64,000 nucleotides of DNA from Pelotomaculum_C sp050950345 (GCA_050950345.1 JBMNHK010000010.1:142312-206311); one strand, 5' to 3'; numbered from the stretch's first letter, positions 17,801 through 27,192 are shown. A program made the numbers and translations. The notes: generated by a model not told the origin, from the letters alone.

Positions 17801-18318
17801 TCAAAGAAATGCACGAAAGGCACTCTGGATTTAATAGCGGCCAGGTGGGCTACGCCGGCAAGATCCATGATCTCTTGAACACTGTTGGTGCACAATAAGG
17901 CCCAACCGGTTTGGGCAGTTGACATTACGTCTGAATGGTCACCGAAAATGTTCAAGGCATGGGTGGCCAGGCTTCGGGCGGATACGTGTAAAACACCGGG
18001 CAACAGCTCTCCCGCTATTTTATACATGTTGGGGATCATCAGCAATAAGCCCTGTGATGCAGTGTAGCTTGTTGTCAAAGCTCCTGCGGCAAGTGCGCCA
18101 TGCATGGCACCAGCAGCGCCAGCTTCGGATTGCAGCTCCGTAACATCCACAGTTTGACCGAAAATATTTTTCAGGCCTTGCGCACTCCATTCATCGACAA
18201 ATTCCGCCATGGGAGATGATGGCGTAATAGGGAAAATGCAGGCGCATTCAGTAAATGCATAAGAGACATACGCTGCTGCCTCGTTACCGTCCATCGTCTT
18301 CATCTTGTCTTTCGCCAT
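14809..18318 (-). CDS. nifJ: Pyruvate:ferredoxin (flavodoxin) oxidoreductase, single-chain
   Basis: Interconverts pyruvate + CoA and acetyl-CoA + CO2 with reduced ferredoxin, the central anaerobic carbon link. The 1169-aa chain has all domains fused: the N-terminal pyrimidine-binding domain, the gamma domain, two ferredoxin-type 4Fe-4S motifs (CIQCNQCSFVCP near residue 687 and CMGCELCVNGCP near 744), the CAGCGETPY cluster ligand near 809, and the TPP-binding part with GDGWAYDIGYGG near 959. The length is usual for the family. GGAGG precedes the ATG. It follows mdh with 191 bp between, so it may have its own promoter. It supplies or uses the pyruvate made from oxaloacetate. Confidence 0.97.
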   Translation of the reverse strand: MAKDKMKTMDGNEAAAYVSYAFTECACIFPITPSSPMAEFVDEWSAQGLKNIFGQTVDVTELQSEAGAAGAMHGALAAGALTTSYTASQGLLLMIPNMYKIAGELLPGVLHVSARSLATHALNIFGDHSDVMSTAQTGWALLCTNSVQEIMDLAGVAHLAAIKSRVPFVHFFDGFRTSHEQQKIATIDYEDFAKLVDMEAIRSFRNNGLNPERPVTRGSNQNPDVFFQAREACSPYFEAVPDIVADYMKEIGRLTGREYKPFDYHGAPDAENIIVAMGSVCDTAEETINYLMARGEKVGIIKVRLYRPFSAKYFFDVLPKTVKKIAVLDRIKTPGALGEPLYTDICNLFYNSELKPLIVGGRYGLGSKDTLPADILAVFANLKADQPKNGFTLSITDDVSFTSLPRTEVIDVTPEGTIQCKFFGLGSDGTVGANKQAVEIIGDHTDLFAQAYFAYDSKKSGGITISHLRFGKKPIKAPYAIASADFISCSNQSYVNLYDLTAGLKDGGTFLLNCVWTPEELEEKLPNKLKKYLAEHNINFYTINAVNIARELGLGNRTNMIMQSAFFTLSKVIPIDEAVGYMKDQIKKAYGRKGEKVVNMNNSAVDAGINNLVKIDVPAAWANLPDDVVALKDEPDFIKNIMRPMNRLEGDNLPVSAFIGTEDGTYPPGTSRYEKRGVASFVPRWIKENCIQCNQCSFVCPHASIRPFLLNEEELQGAPATFETVPAIGKQLSGLSFRIQVSPLDCMGCELCVNGCPAKEKALVMESLESQKDAQSANWDYAMTIPTKENLWNKYTVKGSQFCQPLLEFSGACAGCGETPYVKLTTQLFGDRMIAANATGCSSIWAAAAPSMPYCTNAEGKGPAWSNSLFEDCAEFGLGHLLGIRKIRSKVADLMQEALSLDISQELKDAFQEWMAGMDNAELSKAATAKILPLLEGETSPVVKEIADRKDFLIKKSNWAIGGDGWAYDIGYGGLDHVLASGEDINILVLDTEVYSNTGGQSSKATPAAAVAKFAAAGKKTKKKDLGLMAMSYGYVYVAQVAMGADKAQCVKAFKEAEEYPGPSLIIAYSPCTNHGINMTKSMEEMDKAVKAGYWHLYRYNPLLKKEGKNPFILDSKEPDLDKFRSFIMGEVRYNSLAKLFPEQAEALFQKTQEDAKERYETYKKLAQG

Positions 18319-18509
18319 TGATTAGTCAACCTCCGTTTTTCAGATTCAAGGCATCCCGGTCAAACAAAAGTTATATAGAATACATATTATCATATAATAG
18401 TGTTTTTAAAAACTATTTATTTATATAGTTAGCCAATTATGTTAAATATATTTTTCACTTTGGCTTAAATATGCCACAATATTTCTACATAAACATTTAA
18501 ATTATTAGC

Positions 18510-19442
18510 CTAATACCCTAGGACCTTCATCATATTACGGACTGTTTGTATCGAATTACCCAGGGCCGTTTTTTCATCCGGAGTCAGTTCTAATTCAATT
18601 ATCTTTTCAACGCCATTACCGCCTATTAACGCAGGTACGCCGGTGTAAATTTCTTTAGCTCCATATTCCCCATTCAGATAGGCGGTTACCGGCAGGACAC
18701 GCTTTTTGTCCTTTAGTACGGCTTCAGCCATTTCCACACAAGCCGCAGCCGGGGCATAATATGCACTGCCGGTTTTTAGATAACTTACTATTTCAGCGCC
18801 GCCGTTAGCTGTTCTCTTAACGATTTCATTAAGCCTTTCAACAGGGAGCAATTTTGTGATTGGGATACAACCTGCAACAGCATGGCTTAAGATAGGAACC
18901 ATTGAGTCACCATGCCCGCCCAGCACCATCGCACTGACATCCTTATAGGAGATACCCAATTCCAGGGCAAGGAAAGTGCGAAGACGGGCTGAATCCAGCA
19001 CGCCGGCTTGACCAAAAACACGGTTTGCCGGGAAGCCGCTGGTCTTATAAGCTGTATAAACCATTACATCCAGCGGATTTGATACTACTATCAAAGTGCA
19101 ATCCGGTGAATAGCGAACAATATTTTCTGTGACGGAGTGCACAATCTTATAGTTGGTATGGAGCAAGTCATCCCTGGTCATCCCTGGCTTGCGGGCAATA
19201 CCGGCAGTGATAATGACTAAATCAGAATCAGCTGTGTCCGCATAGCTATTAGTGCCGGTAATAATGCTGTCAAAATCCATGATAGGAGCAGCTTGCATCA
19301 AGTCAAGGGCCTTGCCCTGGGGAAGACCTTCAACAACATCGATAAGTACAATATCGCCCAGTTCCTTAGCTGCTGCCCATTGAGCAGTTGTTGCGCCGAC
19401 ATTGCCGGCGCCAACGATAGTAATCTTTTTCCTTTTATGCAT
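18510..19442 (-). CDS. mdh: Malate dehydrogenase (LDH-like MDH)
   Basis: NAD-dependent interconversion of malate and oxaloacetate. The Rossmann glycine motif VGAGNVGATTA is at the N-terminus, and IARKPGMTRDDLL carries the substrate-specific Arg (Gln in lactate dehydrogenases). VVSNPLDVMVY and the catalytic His region LGGHGDSMVP are present. I start at ATG 19442 (310 aa) with TTTGGAGGA 7-8 nt upstream; the longer frame from 19496 adds 18 residues with no support. It is the last gene of the fumAB-sucCD-mdh group, 29-84 bp after sucD depending on the start used. Confidence 0.96.
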   Translation of the reverse strand: MHKRKKITIVGAGNVGATTAQWAAAKELGDIVLIDVVEGLPQGKALDLMQAAPIMDFDSIITGTNSYADTADSDLVIITAGIARKPGMTRDDLLHTNYKIVHSVTENIVRYSPDCTLIVVSNPLDVMVYTAYKTSGFPANRVFGQAGVLDSARLRTFLALELGISYKDVSAMVLGGHGDSMVPILSHAVAGCIPITKLLPVERLNEIVKRTANGGAEIVSYLKTGSAYYAPAAACVEMAEAVLKDKKRVLPVTAYLNGEYGAKEIYTGVPALIGGNGVEKIIELELTPDEKTALGNSIQTVRNMMKVLGY

Positions 19443-19525
19443 TAAGCTATCCTCCAAATTCCAGAAAAAATAACAATCTCTCCCTTTAGCATCCATAGCA
19501 GCCAGGTTTTCCGGGGGATTATTGT

Positions 19526-20395
19526 TTATCGGCCTAATGCTTCCTTGACGAGAGCCGGTACTTCAAATGGCAGAGTTGCTACTTTGACTCCAACGGCATT
19601 AAGAGCCTCAACCTTACCTTGGAAGGTACCTTTCCCCCGTTCAATGATTGCTCCGGCGTGTCCCATCCGTTTGCCGGGAGGAGCGCTTTTTCCAGCGATA
19701 TATCCTATAACCGGCTTAGTCATTGTCTTAATATATTCGGCGGCTGTTTCTTCTGCGTTGCCACCAATTTCACCGATTAATACGACTGCTTTGGTTTGCG
19801 GATCCTTTTCGAACATTTGTAGTATTTCGGTAAAGGATGTCCCCACTACACGGTCCCCACCCATCCCTACTACAGTAGATTGGCCCAGGCCGTTTGCGGT
19901 CAAATTGCCGACAATCTCATAGGTTAGTGTTCCAGAGCGGGCTACTACACCAACAGAGCCTTCTATGAAATATTTGTTGGGAGGGATACCAATTTTACAT
20001 TTGCCTGAGGACACAATGCCGAAAGTATTGGGACCGATAATGATCGAACCCTTCCTCCTGGCATAAGCCACCATTTTAAGCTCGTCGTGTACCGGTACAC
20101 CTTCAGTGATGACCACAACTACACGAATACCGGCATCAATGGCTTCAAAAGTTGCATCCATGGTGCCTGCTGCAGGTATAAATATCACGGCTGCATCGAT
20201 ATTATGGTTGCTGCATGCTTCACGCACAGTGTTATATACAGGAACCCCTTCAACAAGTGTTCCTCCCTTACCAGGACTCGTTCCGGCTACAATCTTGGTG
20301 CCGTAATCAAGCATTTGTTTGGTGTGGAAGGTGCCTTGTTTGCCGGTCATGCCCATGACTAATACATTAGTATGCTCATCTATAATAATAGCCAA
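19526..20395 (-). CDS. sucD: Succinyl-CoA synthetase (ADP-forming), alpha subunit
   Basis: With SucC it converts succinyl-CoA + ADP + Pi to succinate + CoA + ATP. The N-terminal CoA-binding domain shows VMGMTGKQGTFHTKQM, and the phosphorylated His lies in RMGHAGAIIERGKG. I prefer the TTG at 20395 (289 aa): the product then starts with the family-typical AIIIDEHT, and GAGAGGA is 9 nt upstream, whereas the ATG at 20404 touches that ribosome site. It lies just 36 bp after sucC. Confidence 0.95.
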   Translation of the reverse strand: MAIIIDEHTNVLVMGMTGKQGTFHTKQMLDYGTKIVAGTSPGKGGTLVEGVPVYNTVREACSNHNIDAAVIFIPAAGTMDATFEAIDAGIRVVVVITEGVPVHDELKMVAYARRKGSIIIGPNTFGIVSSGKCKIGIPPNKYFIEGSVGVVARSGTLTYEIVGNLTANGLGQSTVVGMGGDRVVGTSFTEILQMFEKDPQTKAVVLIGEIGGNAEETAAEYIKTMTKPVIGYIAGKSAPPGKRMGHAGAIIERGKGTFQGKVEALNAVGVKVATLPFEVPALVKEALGR

Positions 20396-20431
20396 TTCAA
20401 CCATTCCTCTCTTGTTATTAAATTTAAGAAG

Positions 20432-21556
20432 CTAATTGCCGGACTGCCTGGCAAGTTCAACAGCTTTTTTCGCAGCATCTTGCATGGAATCGAATGCTTC
20501 CACCCCAATGTCTGTGAGTATGGCACGACCTTCTTCTTGATTAGTTCCTACCAGCCTGATCACGACCGGACAGTTGAAACCTACCGATTCCTTGATATCT
20601 TTAAAGGCTAAAGCGACTTGATCGCAACGGGTAATCCCACCGAAGATATTAATGAACATGGACTTTGGATTTTTCGCAATAAGCAGCTCCAGGGCTTTGG
20701 CTGTTTCTTCACGCCCTGTGCCTCCACCGCAGTCGAGAAAGTTGGCGGCTGAGCCTCCGTAGTATTGGAGTGTATCCAATGTCCCCATGGTAATACCGGC
20801 ACCGTTGGCCATAACAGCAATATTACCATCCAGGTCTACATAGGAAAGGCCTAACTCTTTGGCTGCTTTTTCAGTAGCGGTGCGCTCTTCTACATAAGGT
20901 ACGTCCTTTTGCCGGTAAAGTGCATCATCGTCAATGGTTATCTTGGAGTCGGCAGCGATAACTTTGTCGTCACTGAAAACTAATGGATTTATTTCTACCA
21001 GTTCAGCGTCTTTTTGGACAAATATTTTATATAGGGTCTGGATTATTTTAACCAGTTCTTTACCATGAGTTCCCTTTAACGGTATGTCTAACCGGCGCAC
21101 TACATCTCTGGCTATAAAAGGCTGCATTCCTAATTCCGGATCGATGTATTGTTTGATGATTAACGCTTCATCTACTTCTTCTATATCCATACCGCCGCTG
21201 GCTGAGGCAATCAGAACCGGCATTTTTGCCCCGCCGTCTATAGTAATAGACAGATATAGTTCCCTATCGATTTTTAATTTCTCTTCTACCAGGAGTGTTT
21301 CCACCGTTAGACCCTGAATATCCATCCCCAATAGCTCTTTAGCTGCAGCTGCAGCTTGTTCCGGTGTGTCAGCAAATTTAATGCCGCCGGCTTTACCTCT
21401 TTTTCCGGTAAGAACCTGAGATTTTATCACAACAGGTTTTCCAATCTCAGCTGCTGTTGAGGCAGCTTCTTCAGGATTTGTGACCATTTTGCCAGGGGGG
21501 ACCGGAAGACCGTATTTGGCAAATAGCTCCTTACCCATATACTCAAACATTTTCAT
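20432..21556 (-). CDS. sucC: Succinyl-CoA synthetase (ADP-forming), beta subunit
   Basis: The ATP-grasp nucleotide-binding subunit (374 aa) starts MKMFEYMGKELFAKYGLPVP. Typical elements are KSQVLTGKRGKAGGI, EINPLVFSDD, NGAGITMGTLD and the succinate/CoA loop GGGTGREE. AGAGAGGAG precedes the ATG. This enzyme is the substrate-level ATP step of the C4 pathway when succinyl-CoA is being consumed. Its place between fumarase and sucD in one run of five same-strand genes indicates a shared transcript. Confidence 0.96.
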   Translation of the reverse strand: MKMFEYMGKELFAKYGLPVPPGKMVTNPEEAASTAAEIGKPVVIKSQVLTGKRGKAGGIKFADTPEQAAAAAKELLGMDIQGLTVETLLVEEKLKIDRELYLSITIDGGAKMPVLIASASGGMDIEEVDEALIIKQYIDPELGMQPFIARDVVRRLDIPLKGTHGKELVKIIQTLYKIFVQKDAELVEINPLVFSDDKVIAADSKITIDDDALYRQKDVPYVEERTATEKAAKELGLSYVDLDGNIAVMANGAGITMGTLDTLQYYGGSAANFLDCGGGTGREETAKALELLIAKNPKSMFINIFGGITRCDQVALAFKDIKESVGFNCPVVIRLVGTNQEEGRAILTDIGVEAFDSMQDAAKKAVELARQSGN

Positions 21557-21606
21557 TAGGCTGCATATCTCCTCTCTGACTTTTATTCTATAAACAATAT
21601 AAGCTC

Positions 21607-22161
21607 CTATTTAGAAGCATACATCGTAATACCTTCTTCATAAAAGTTGCCACCGTGGATATCATTTACAACTATAACCGGGAAATTTTCTACCAGCAGT
21701 TCATGTATCGCTTCTGCTCCCAGCTCCGGGTAAGCAATTACTCTGCAAGCCTTGATGCATTTTGAAATTAAAGCGGCAGCACCACCGACAGCAGCAAAAT
21801 AGATGCCTTTGTATTGCTTCAGGGCCTTAATTACGCTCTCAGATCTGGCTCCTTTACCAATACTGGCCTTAAGACCGAGCTCGTATAGTTTTGGAGTATA
21901 GGGATCCATCCGGTAACTGGTTGTCGGGCCGGCTGCGCCAATTACAGCACCTGGTCTTGCAGGTGTTGGTCCCACATAATAAATGGCTTGACCTTTGAGA
22001 TTAAAAGGTAGTTCCTTACCCTGTTCAATCAGTTCGATTAATCTTTTATGCGCAGCATCACGGGCAGTATATATTATACCATTAAGAAGAACCCGTTGGC
22101 CGCTCCGCAGCTTCTCAACATCATGATCAGATAACGGTGTTGTTAAGATGATTCGTTCCAA
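21607..22161 (-). CDS. fumB: Fumarate hydratase class I, beta subunit (C-terminal domain type)
   Basis: The 184-aa protein corresponds to the C-terminal half of one-chain class I fumarases and catalyses fumarate/malate hydration together with the alpha subunit. GIIYTARDAAHKR, YYVGPTPARPG and GPTTSYRMDPY are recognisable; VGGAAALI and ELGAEAIHEL follow. The start is TTG 22161 behind AGGGGCGAGGG. It begins 28 bp after the stop of the alpha gene. The symbol is by position only and does not imply the E. coli FumB isozyme. Confidence 0.93.
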   Translation of the reverse strand: MERIILTTPLSDHDVEKLRSGQRVLLNGIIYTARDAAHKRLIELIEQGKELPFNLKGQAIYYVGPTPARPGAVIGAAGPTTSYRMDPYTPKLYELGLKASIGKGARSESVIKALKQYKGIYFAAVGGAAALISKCIKACRVIAYPELGAEAIHELLVENFPVIVVNDIHGGNFYEEGITMYASK

Positions 22162-22189
22162 TACCCTCGCCCCTTTTAGCGTTACTTAT

Positions 22190-23047
22190 TTAAAGTATAA
22201 TTTCTTTGTGCCTGGCCGCGTGGCAATTGAGGTTTACTGCCACAGGCAGGCTTGCTATATGGGCGGCATGTATCTCAATATGAACAGCCAGCGCAGTAGT
22301 TGTACCGCCAAAACCCTGCGGGCCAATTCCTAGTTTGTTAATTTCTTCAAGCAGCTCTTGTTCCAAATTAGCAATATCCGGATATTTGCTTCTCTGACCA
22401 ATTTTTCTGAGCAGCGCAAGCTTGGACAGCAGGGCGCATTTTTCAAAAGTACCGCCAATACCCACTCCTACAATAACTGGTGGGCAAGGGTTGGGGCCAG
22501 CTGATCTAACAACATCAATAACAAATTTTCGCACACCATCCACCCCATCAGCAGGTTTAAGCATCTTGATCTGGCTCATATTCTCACTGCCGCCGCCCTT
22601 AGGGGCAAAAATAATCCGAATTTTATCGCCCTGCACTATCTTAGTGTGGATGACAGCCGGGGTGTTGTCTCCAGTATTTATGCGAGTCAGTGGGTGGCTT
22701 ACAATCGATTTTCTGAGGTAGCCTTCTGTATAACCTCTTCTTACTCCCTCATTAATCGCATCGTAAAGATCACCGCCTATTATTCTCACATCTTGACCTA
22801 ATTCCACAAATACGACGGCAAATCCGGTATCCTGACATATCGGTACCAACTCTTCCCGGGCAATCTTTGCATTTTCTAAAAGTTGCAGGAGGATCCCTTT
22901 TCCTGTTGCTGAGGTTTCACTAGCTAACGCTTTTTGCAGCTCTTTAATCACATCTTCCCCCAGTGAAAAGTTAGCCTCCTGGCTCATCTTAGCCACTGCC
23001 TCAGTTATCGCAGCAGTATCAATTATTTTAATTTTTGGTCCCTCCAA
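22190..23047 (-). CDS. fumA: Fumarate hydratase class I, alpha subunit (Fe-S domain)
   Basis: The N-terminal half of class I fumarase; it carries the 4Fe-4S cluster. The Cys residues in VPICQDTGFA, PNPCPPVIVGVGIGG and EKCALLSK are the probable ligands or neighbours. The frame opens at TTG 23047, but a strong GGAGGG (23045-23040) lies inside it, exactly 7 nt before an in-frame ATT at 23032; starting there gives a product beginning KIIDTAAITEAV, as in the family. So the true start may be the rare ATT codon. It is the first gene of the C4 operon, about 100 nt after a good promoter. Confidence 0.94.
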   Translation of the reverse strand: MEGPKIKIIDTAAITEAVAKMSQEANFSLGEDVIKELQKALASETSATGKGILLQLLENAKIAREELVPICQDTGFAVVFVELGQDVRIIGGDLYDAINEGVRRGYTEGYLRKSIVSHPLTRINTGDNTPAVIHTKIVQGDKIRIIFAPKGGGSENMSQIKMLKPADGVDGVRKFVIDVVRSAGPNPCPPVIVGVGIGGTFEKCALLSKLALLRKIGQRSKYPDIANLEQELLEEINKLGIGPQGFGGTTTALAVHIEIHAAHIASLPVAVNLNCHAARHKEIIL

Positions 23048-23150
23048 GCCTAATTTTACCCACTTCTAGTTGCAGATAAGCAAAAATCAATTATGTTTGA
23101 GTAATTAATGCTGTAAGTTTATATGTAAGCAAGTTATTGTATTTTTAGCC

Positions 23151-23179
23151 ATATTATCTGGAAGAGTGTTAAAGGTCAA
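23151..23179 (-). promoter_or_regulatory. Sigma-A promoter of the fumAB-sucCD-mdh operon
   Basis: On the minus strand TTGACC (23174-23179), a 17-bp spacer and TAATAT (23151-23156) fit the vegetative consensus. Transcription would begin near 23145, leaving a leader of about 100 nt. Confidence 0.7.
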
Positions 23180-23329
23180 GTATTAAAGAACGTTGATATA
23201 TTTATTTAAAAATAATGCTTGTTGAGATAGTAACTAAATATGATGTACTCATTTGCGGTTTATCATTATTTCTACAATAATCAATCTGCTCCCTTCAAAA
23301 ATAATGAAAAACAAAAACCCAATTTGGCC

Positions 23330-23343
23330 CGAACAAGTGTTTT
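23330..23343 (+). promoter_or_regulatory. LexA (SOS) box upstream of lexA
   Basis: CGAACAAGTGTTTT matches the Gram-positive LexA/DinR consensus CGAACRNRYGTTYC at 13 of 14 positions. It overlaps the -35 of the lexA promoter, which indicates autorepression. Confidence 0.8.
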
Positions 23344-23370
23344 GTTAAAAATAGATATTTATGTTATAAT
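23342..23370 (+). promoter_or_regulatory. Promoter of lexA
   Basis: TTGTTA (23342-23347), 17-bp spacer, TATAAT (23365-23370). The start of lexA lies 34 nt after the -10. Confidence 0.8.
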
Positions 23371-23403
23371 AGCATTGCAATCAATAATAAAGGTTGGTGA
23401 AAA

Positions 23404-24009
23404 ATGGCTAAGACTTTAACTCCCAAACAAGCAGAAATTCTGGCCATGATCAAAGATAATTTGCGCACGAAAGGTTACCCCCCCTCAGTACGGGAGATTG
23501 GTCAGGCGGTCGGTTTGAGTTCTAGCTCCACTGTCCATGGCTATTTGAGAAAACTTGAAAAAATGGGTTACTTGAGAAGAGATCCAGCCAAACCGAGAGC
23601 TATTGAGGTGTTGGAACAGGATGAGCCTAAAGTAGAATGTGTGAATGTTCCGGTACTTGGAAAGGTAGCAGCAGGAGCACCGCTCCTGGCAGTGGAAAAT
23701 ATGGAGGATTTATTTCCCCTGCCTGCTCATTTTATTGGTAACGGTGAATTCTTCATGCTAGAGGTTAAAGGTGAAAGCATGATCGAAGCAGGTATCCTCA
23801 ATGGTGACATGGTTATAGTAAGGCAACAACATGATGCCGATAACGGAGATATCGTTGTTGCTTTGCTCGAAGAAGAAGCAACGGTGAAGAGGTTATATAA
23901 AGAAAAAGACAGGGCAAGGCTACAACCGGAGAATAGTATGATGGAGCCGATATATACAGATAATCTGCAAGTGATTGGTAAAGTAATCGGTCTGATTCGG
24001 AAAATCTGA
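23404..24009 (+). CDS. lexA: LexA SOS repressor
   Basis: The 201-aa repressor of DNA damage genes cleaves itself when RecA is activated. The N-terminal winged helix has SVREIGQAVGLSSSSTVHGY. The cleavage site Ala-Gly lies in KVAAGAPLLA; the catalytic Ser is in VKGESMIEAG and the Lys in EATVKRLY. All catalytic residues are present, so it should be functional. The SOS box upstream supports autoregulation. It is divergent from the C4 operon and converges with the response regulator gene with no base between the stop codons. Confidence 0.97.
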   Translation: MAKTLTPKQAEILAMIKDNLRTKGYPPSVREIGQAVGLSSSSTVHGYLRKLEKMGYLRRDPAKPRAIEVLEQDEPKVECVNVPVLGKVAAGAPLLAVENMEDLFPLPAHFIGNGEFFMLEVKGESMIEAGILNGDMVIVRQQHDADNGDIVVALLEEEATVKRLYKEKDRARLQPENSMMEPIYTDNLQVIGKVIGLIRKI

Positions 24010-24708
24010 TCACTCGATGGTGCGGTAGCGGTTGATTGGACGACCAACTGAACCATACTGTAGTTCTAGCATGACACGGTTTGACTTTTCCAGAAAATCA
24101 AGATAACGTCTCGCTGTTACCCTGGCTAAGCCAACTCCTATTGCTACTTCTTCGGCAGAAAGTGAGCTGTTTTTTTCCTTTAAGTACTGATAAACTTGTT
24201 TTAAGGTTATTTCATTCAGTCCTTTGGGCATTTCTTCTTCTTTTTCTTCAGCTGCTTCTGCCTGCCTGACCTGGTTTGGATTCAGATGATCAAGCTCGTT
24301 TTGGCTTAATTTGATATTTTTGCTGCTGAACCGGCTATACAGATTATAGTAATGGTTTAAAGCTATTTTGAGCCGTGTAAATTTAAAAGGCTTAATAATA
24401 TAGTCGATAGCTCCGCAACGAAACGCTTTCTGAACGGTTTCAACGTCGTTAGCGGCCGTAACAGCAATTACATCAACAGGTAAGCCAAGATACCTGATCT
24501 CCTGCAATACCTGCACCCCGTCCATATCTGGAAGATAAATATCCATAAGAGTTAGGCCGGGGTTCTTTTCTTTAATAATCTCCAGTGTTTCTTTGCCGGA
24601 AGACGCCGTTCCCACAACTTTAAAACCCGGCACAGCAGCGACAAAGCCCCTATTGATTTCAACTATCATAGGGTCATCATCAACGATAACTACGTCAATT
24701 TTCAGCAT
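24010..24708 (-). CDS. CitB/DcuR-type response regulator (orphan)
   Basis: The 232-aa regulator has a receiver domain (VIVDDDP, phosphoacceptor in LMDIYLPDMDG, IIKPFKFTRL) and a C-terminal winged-helix output of the CitT/DcuR/MalR class (SLSAEEVAIGVGLARVTARRYLDFLE). Family members pair with sensor kinases that sense citrate, malate or fumarate. No kinase gene lies nearby. Its location next to the fumarase-succinyl-CoA synthetase-malate dehydrogenase operon suggests, as inference, that it controls C4-dicarboxylate metabolism. AGGTG precedes the ATG. Confidence 0.9.
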   Translation of the reverse strand: MLKIDVVIVDDDPMIVEINRGFVAAVPGFKVVGTASSGKETLEIIKEKNPGLTLMDIYLPDMDGVQVLQEIRYLGLPVDVIAVTAANDVETVQKAFRCGAIDYIIKPFKFTRLKIALNHYYNLYSRFSSKNIKLSQNELDHLNPNQVRQAEAAEEKEEEMPKGLNEITLKQVYQYLKEKNSSLSAEEVAIGVGLARVTARRYLDFLEKSNRVMLELQYGSVGRPINRYRTIE

Positions 24709-24904
24709 ATTTCACCTGCTACTTGTATTTGTTACATTTACTTAAGCCTGGATAAACAGGAAAAATGATTTTTGGTTATTTTGGTTTACCTGGCTAAGCG
24801 GCATAACTGATAATGCTGATATATAGCAACATAGTGTTATTTTAGATATATAATCAAAACATCCTGCATTGTGGGAACAAAATAAACAAAATTATTTCTT
24901 AAAA

Positions 24905-24942
24905 AAGCGAACGTTTCTTACTTTGGTAGGAAACGTTCGCTT
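24905..24942 (-). terminator. Terminator overlapping the 3' end of the LysR gene
   Basis: The arms AGCGAACGTTTC and GAAACGTTCGCT form a perfect 12-bp stem followed by TTTTTT on the minus strand. The left arm is still coding, and the TAA stop (24918-24920) lies in the loop and right arm base. Confidence 0.9.
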
Positions 24943-25832
24943 GCTTCAGGATCATTTAAATATTTGCAGAATTCTTCTGTAACGAATCCCCCGATACTCT
25001 GGGTGAGCTTAATAATAAAGAAAGCACGATTTAGGTTGAGACCCTCCACCTGTACTTCCGAGATCCTTTTTAATTGAAGTACGTCCTTTACAGCATAACG
25101 GGAGACAATGCTTACTCCCAATCCTGCTTCAACTGCTGTTATAACAGCCCTTGTACTGCCCAGCTCCATTCCCTTGGGGATATCATCAAGCTGTATCCCC
25201 TTTTCCTCCAGGATCATCTCCAATGAACGCCTGGTACCAGAACCCTTTTCCCTTAAGATCATCACCCCATTCTTAAGCTCATCAAGGTTAATTACACCTT
25301 TTTGTGCCCATGGGTGGCTTTGATTGACTATCAGCACCATTTCATCCTGTAGCCAGGGTGTGCACTCTATCCCGTCTCCTTCAACCGGTATGCCGGTTAT
25401 GCCTAGATCTATCTCTCTTTCCCGCACCCACCTGGTCACTAAGCCGCTACCAGCAATCTTTAAAGAAATTTGAATGCCAGGATAGAGTTCTTTAAAACCT
25501 CCAATTAACAAGGGCATTACATATTCACCAGGAATAGTACTGGCGCCTATGACAAGATTGCCGGTCTTAAGTCCTTTTAAATCATCAAGACCAGCTTTGA
25601 TTTTATTGTAGTGCTTGATCATTTTTTTTGCTTCTGGATACAATAAACGACCGGCTTCAGTCAAGATGACTTTCTTGTCACCGCGCTGAAACAAATCTAC
25701 CTCCAGGTTTTCCTCAAGAGCCTTAATTTGAAAACTGACTGCTGGTTGGCTCATATAAAGTTGACGGGCAGCTTTAGTGAAGCTTTGCAATTCAGTTACC
25801 CATAAGAAAGCCTCTAGTTGTTTAAAATTCAA
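24918..25832 (-). CDS. LysR-family transcriptional regulator
   Basis: The 304-aa protein has the N-terminal winged HTH (FTKAARQLYMSQPAVSFQIKALEE) and a periplasmic-binding-like effector domain (GNLVIGASTIPGEYVMPLLI, VITAVEAGLGVSIVSRYAV). It belongs to the CysL/CbbR-like branch by pattern; the effector and targets are unknown. The gene ends inside its own terminator stem, so the transcript has no room for a downstream partner. The upstream PLP-lyase gene ends 107 bp before its start. Confidence 0.92.
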   Translation of the reverse strand: MNFKQLEAFLWVTELQSFTKAARQLYMSQPAVSFQIKALEENLEVDLFQRGDKKVILTEAGRLLYPEAKKMIKHYNKIKAGLDDLKGLKTGNLVIGASTIPGEYVMPLLIGGFKELYPGIQISLKIAGSGLVTRWVREREIDLGITGIPVEGDGIECTPWLQDEMVLIVNQSHPWAQKGVINLDELKNGVMILREKGSGTRRSLEMILEEKGIQLDDIPKGMELGSTRAVITAVEAGLGVSIVSRYAVKDVLQLKRISEVQVEGLNLNRAFFIIKLTQSIGGFVTEEFCKYLNDPEASERFLPK

Positions 25833-25938
25833 GATATCACCTTGCTTCCCATGGTTGTAGATAAGTTAATGTTATGGTTTCTATTTCTATAATAAATGTT
25901 CTATAATAAATGATTAATACCTGCTTGATAAATAAATC

Positions 25939-27192
<1,254 letters not shown>

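Noticed and set aside
18461..18476. TGGC-N8-GCCA palindrome upstream of nifJ as a Rex or similar site
   Set aside because: It does not match the Rex consensus TTGTGAAN4TTCACAA and the arms are only 4 bp.
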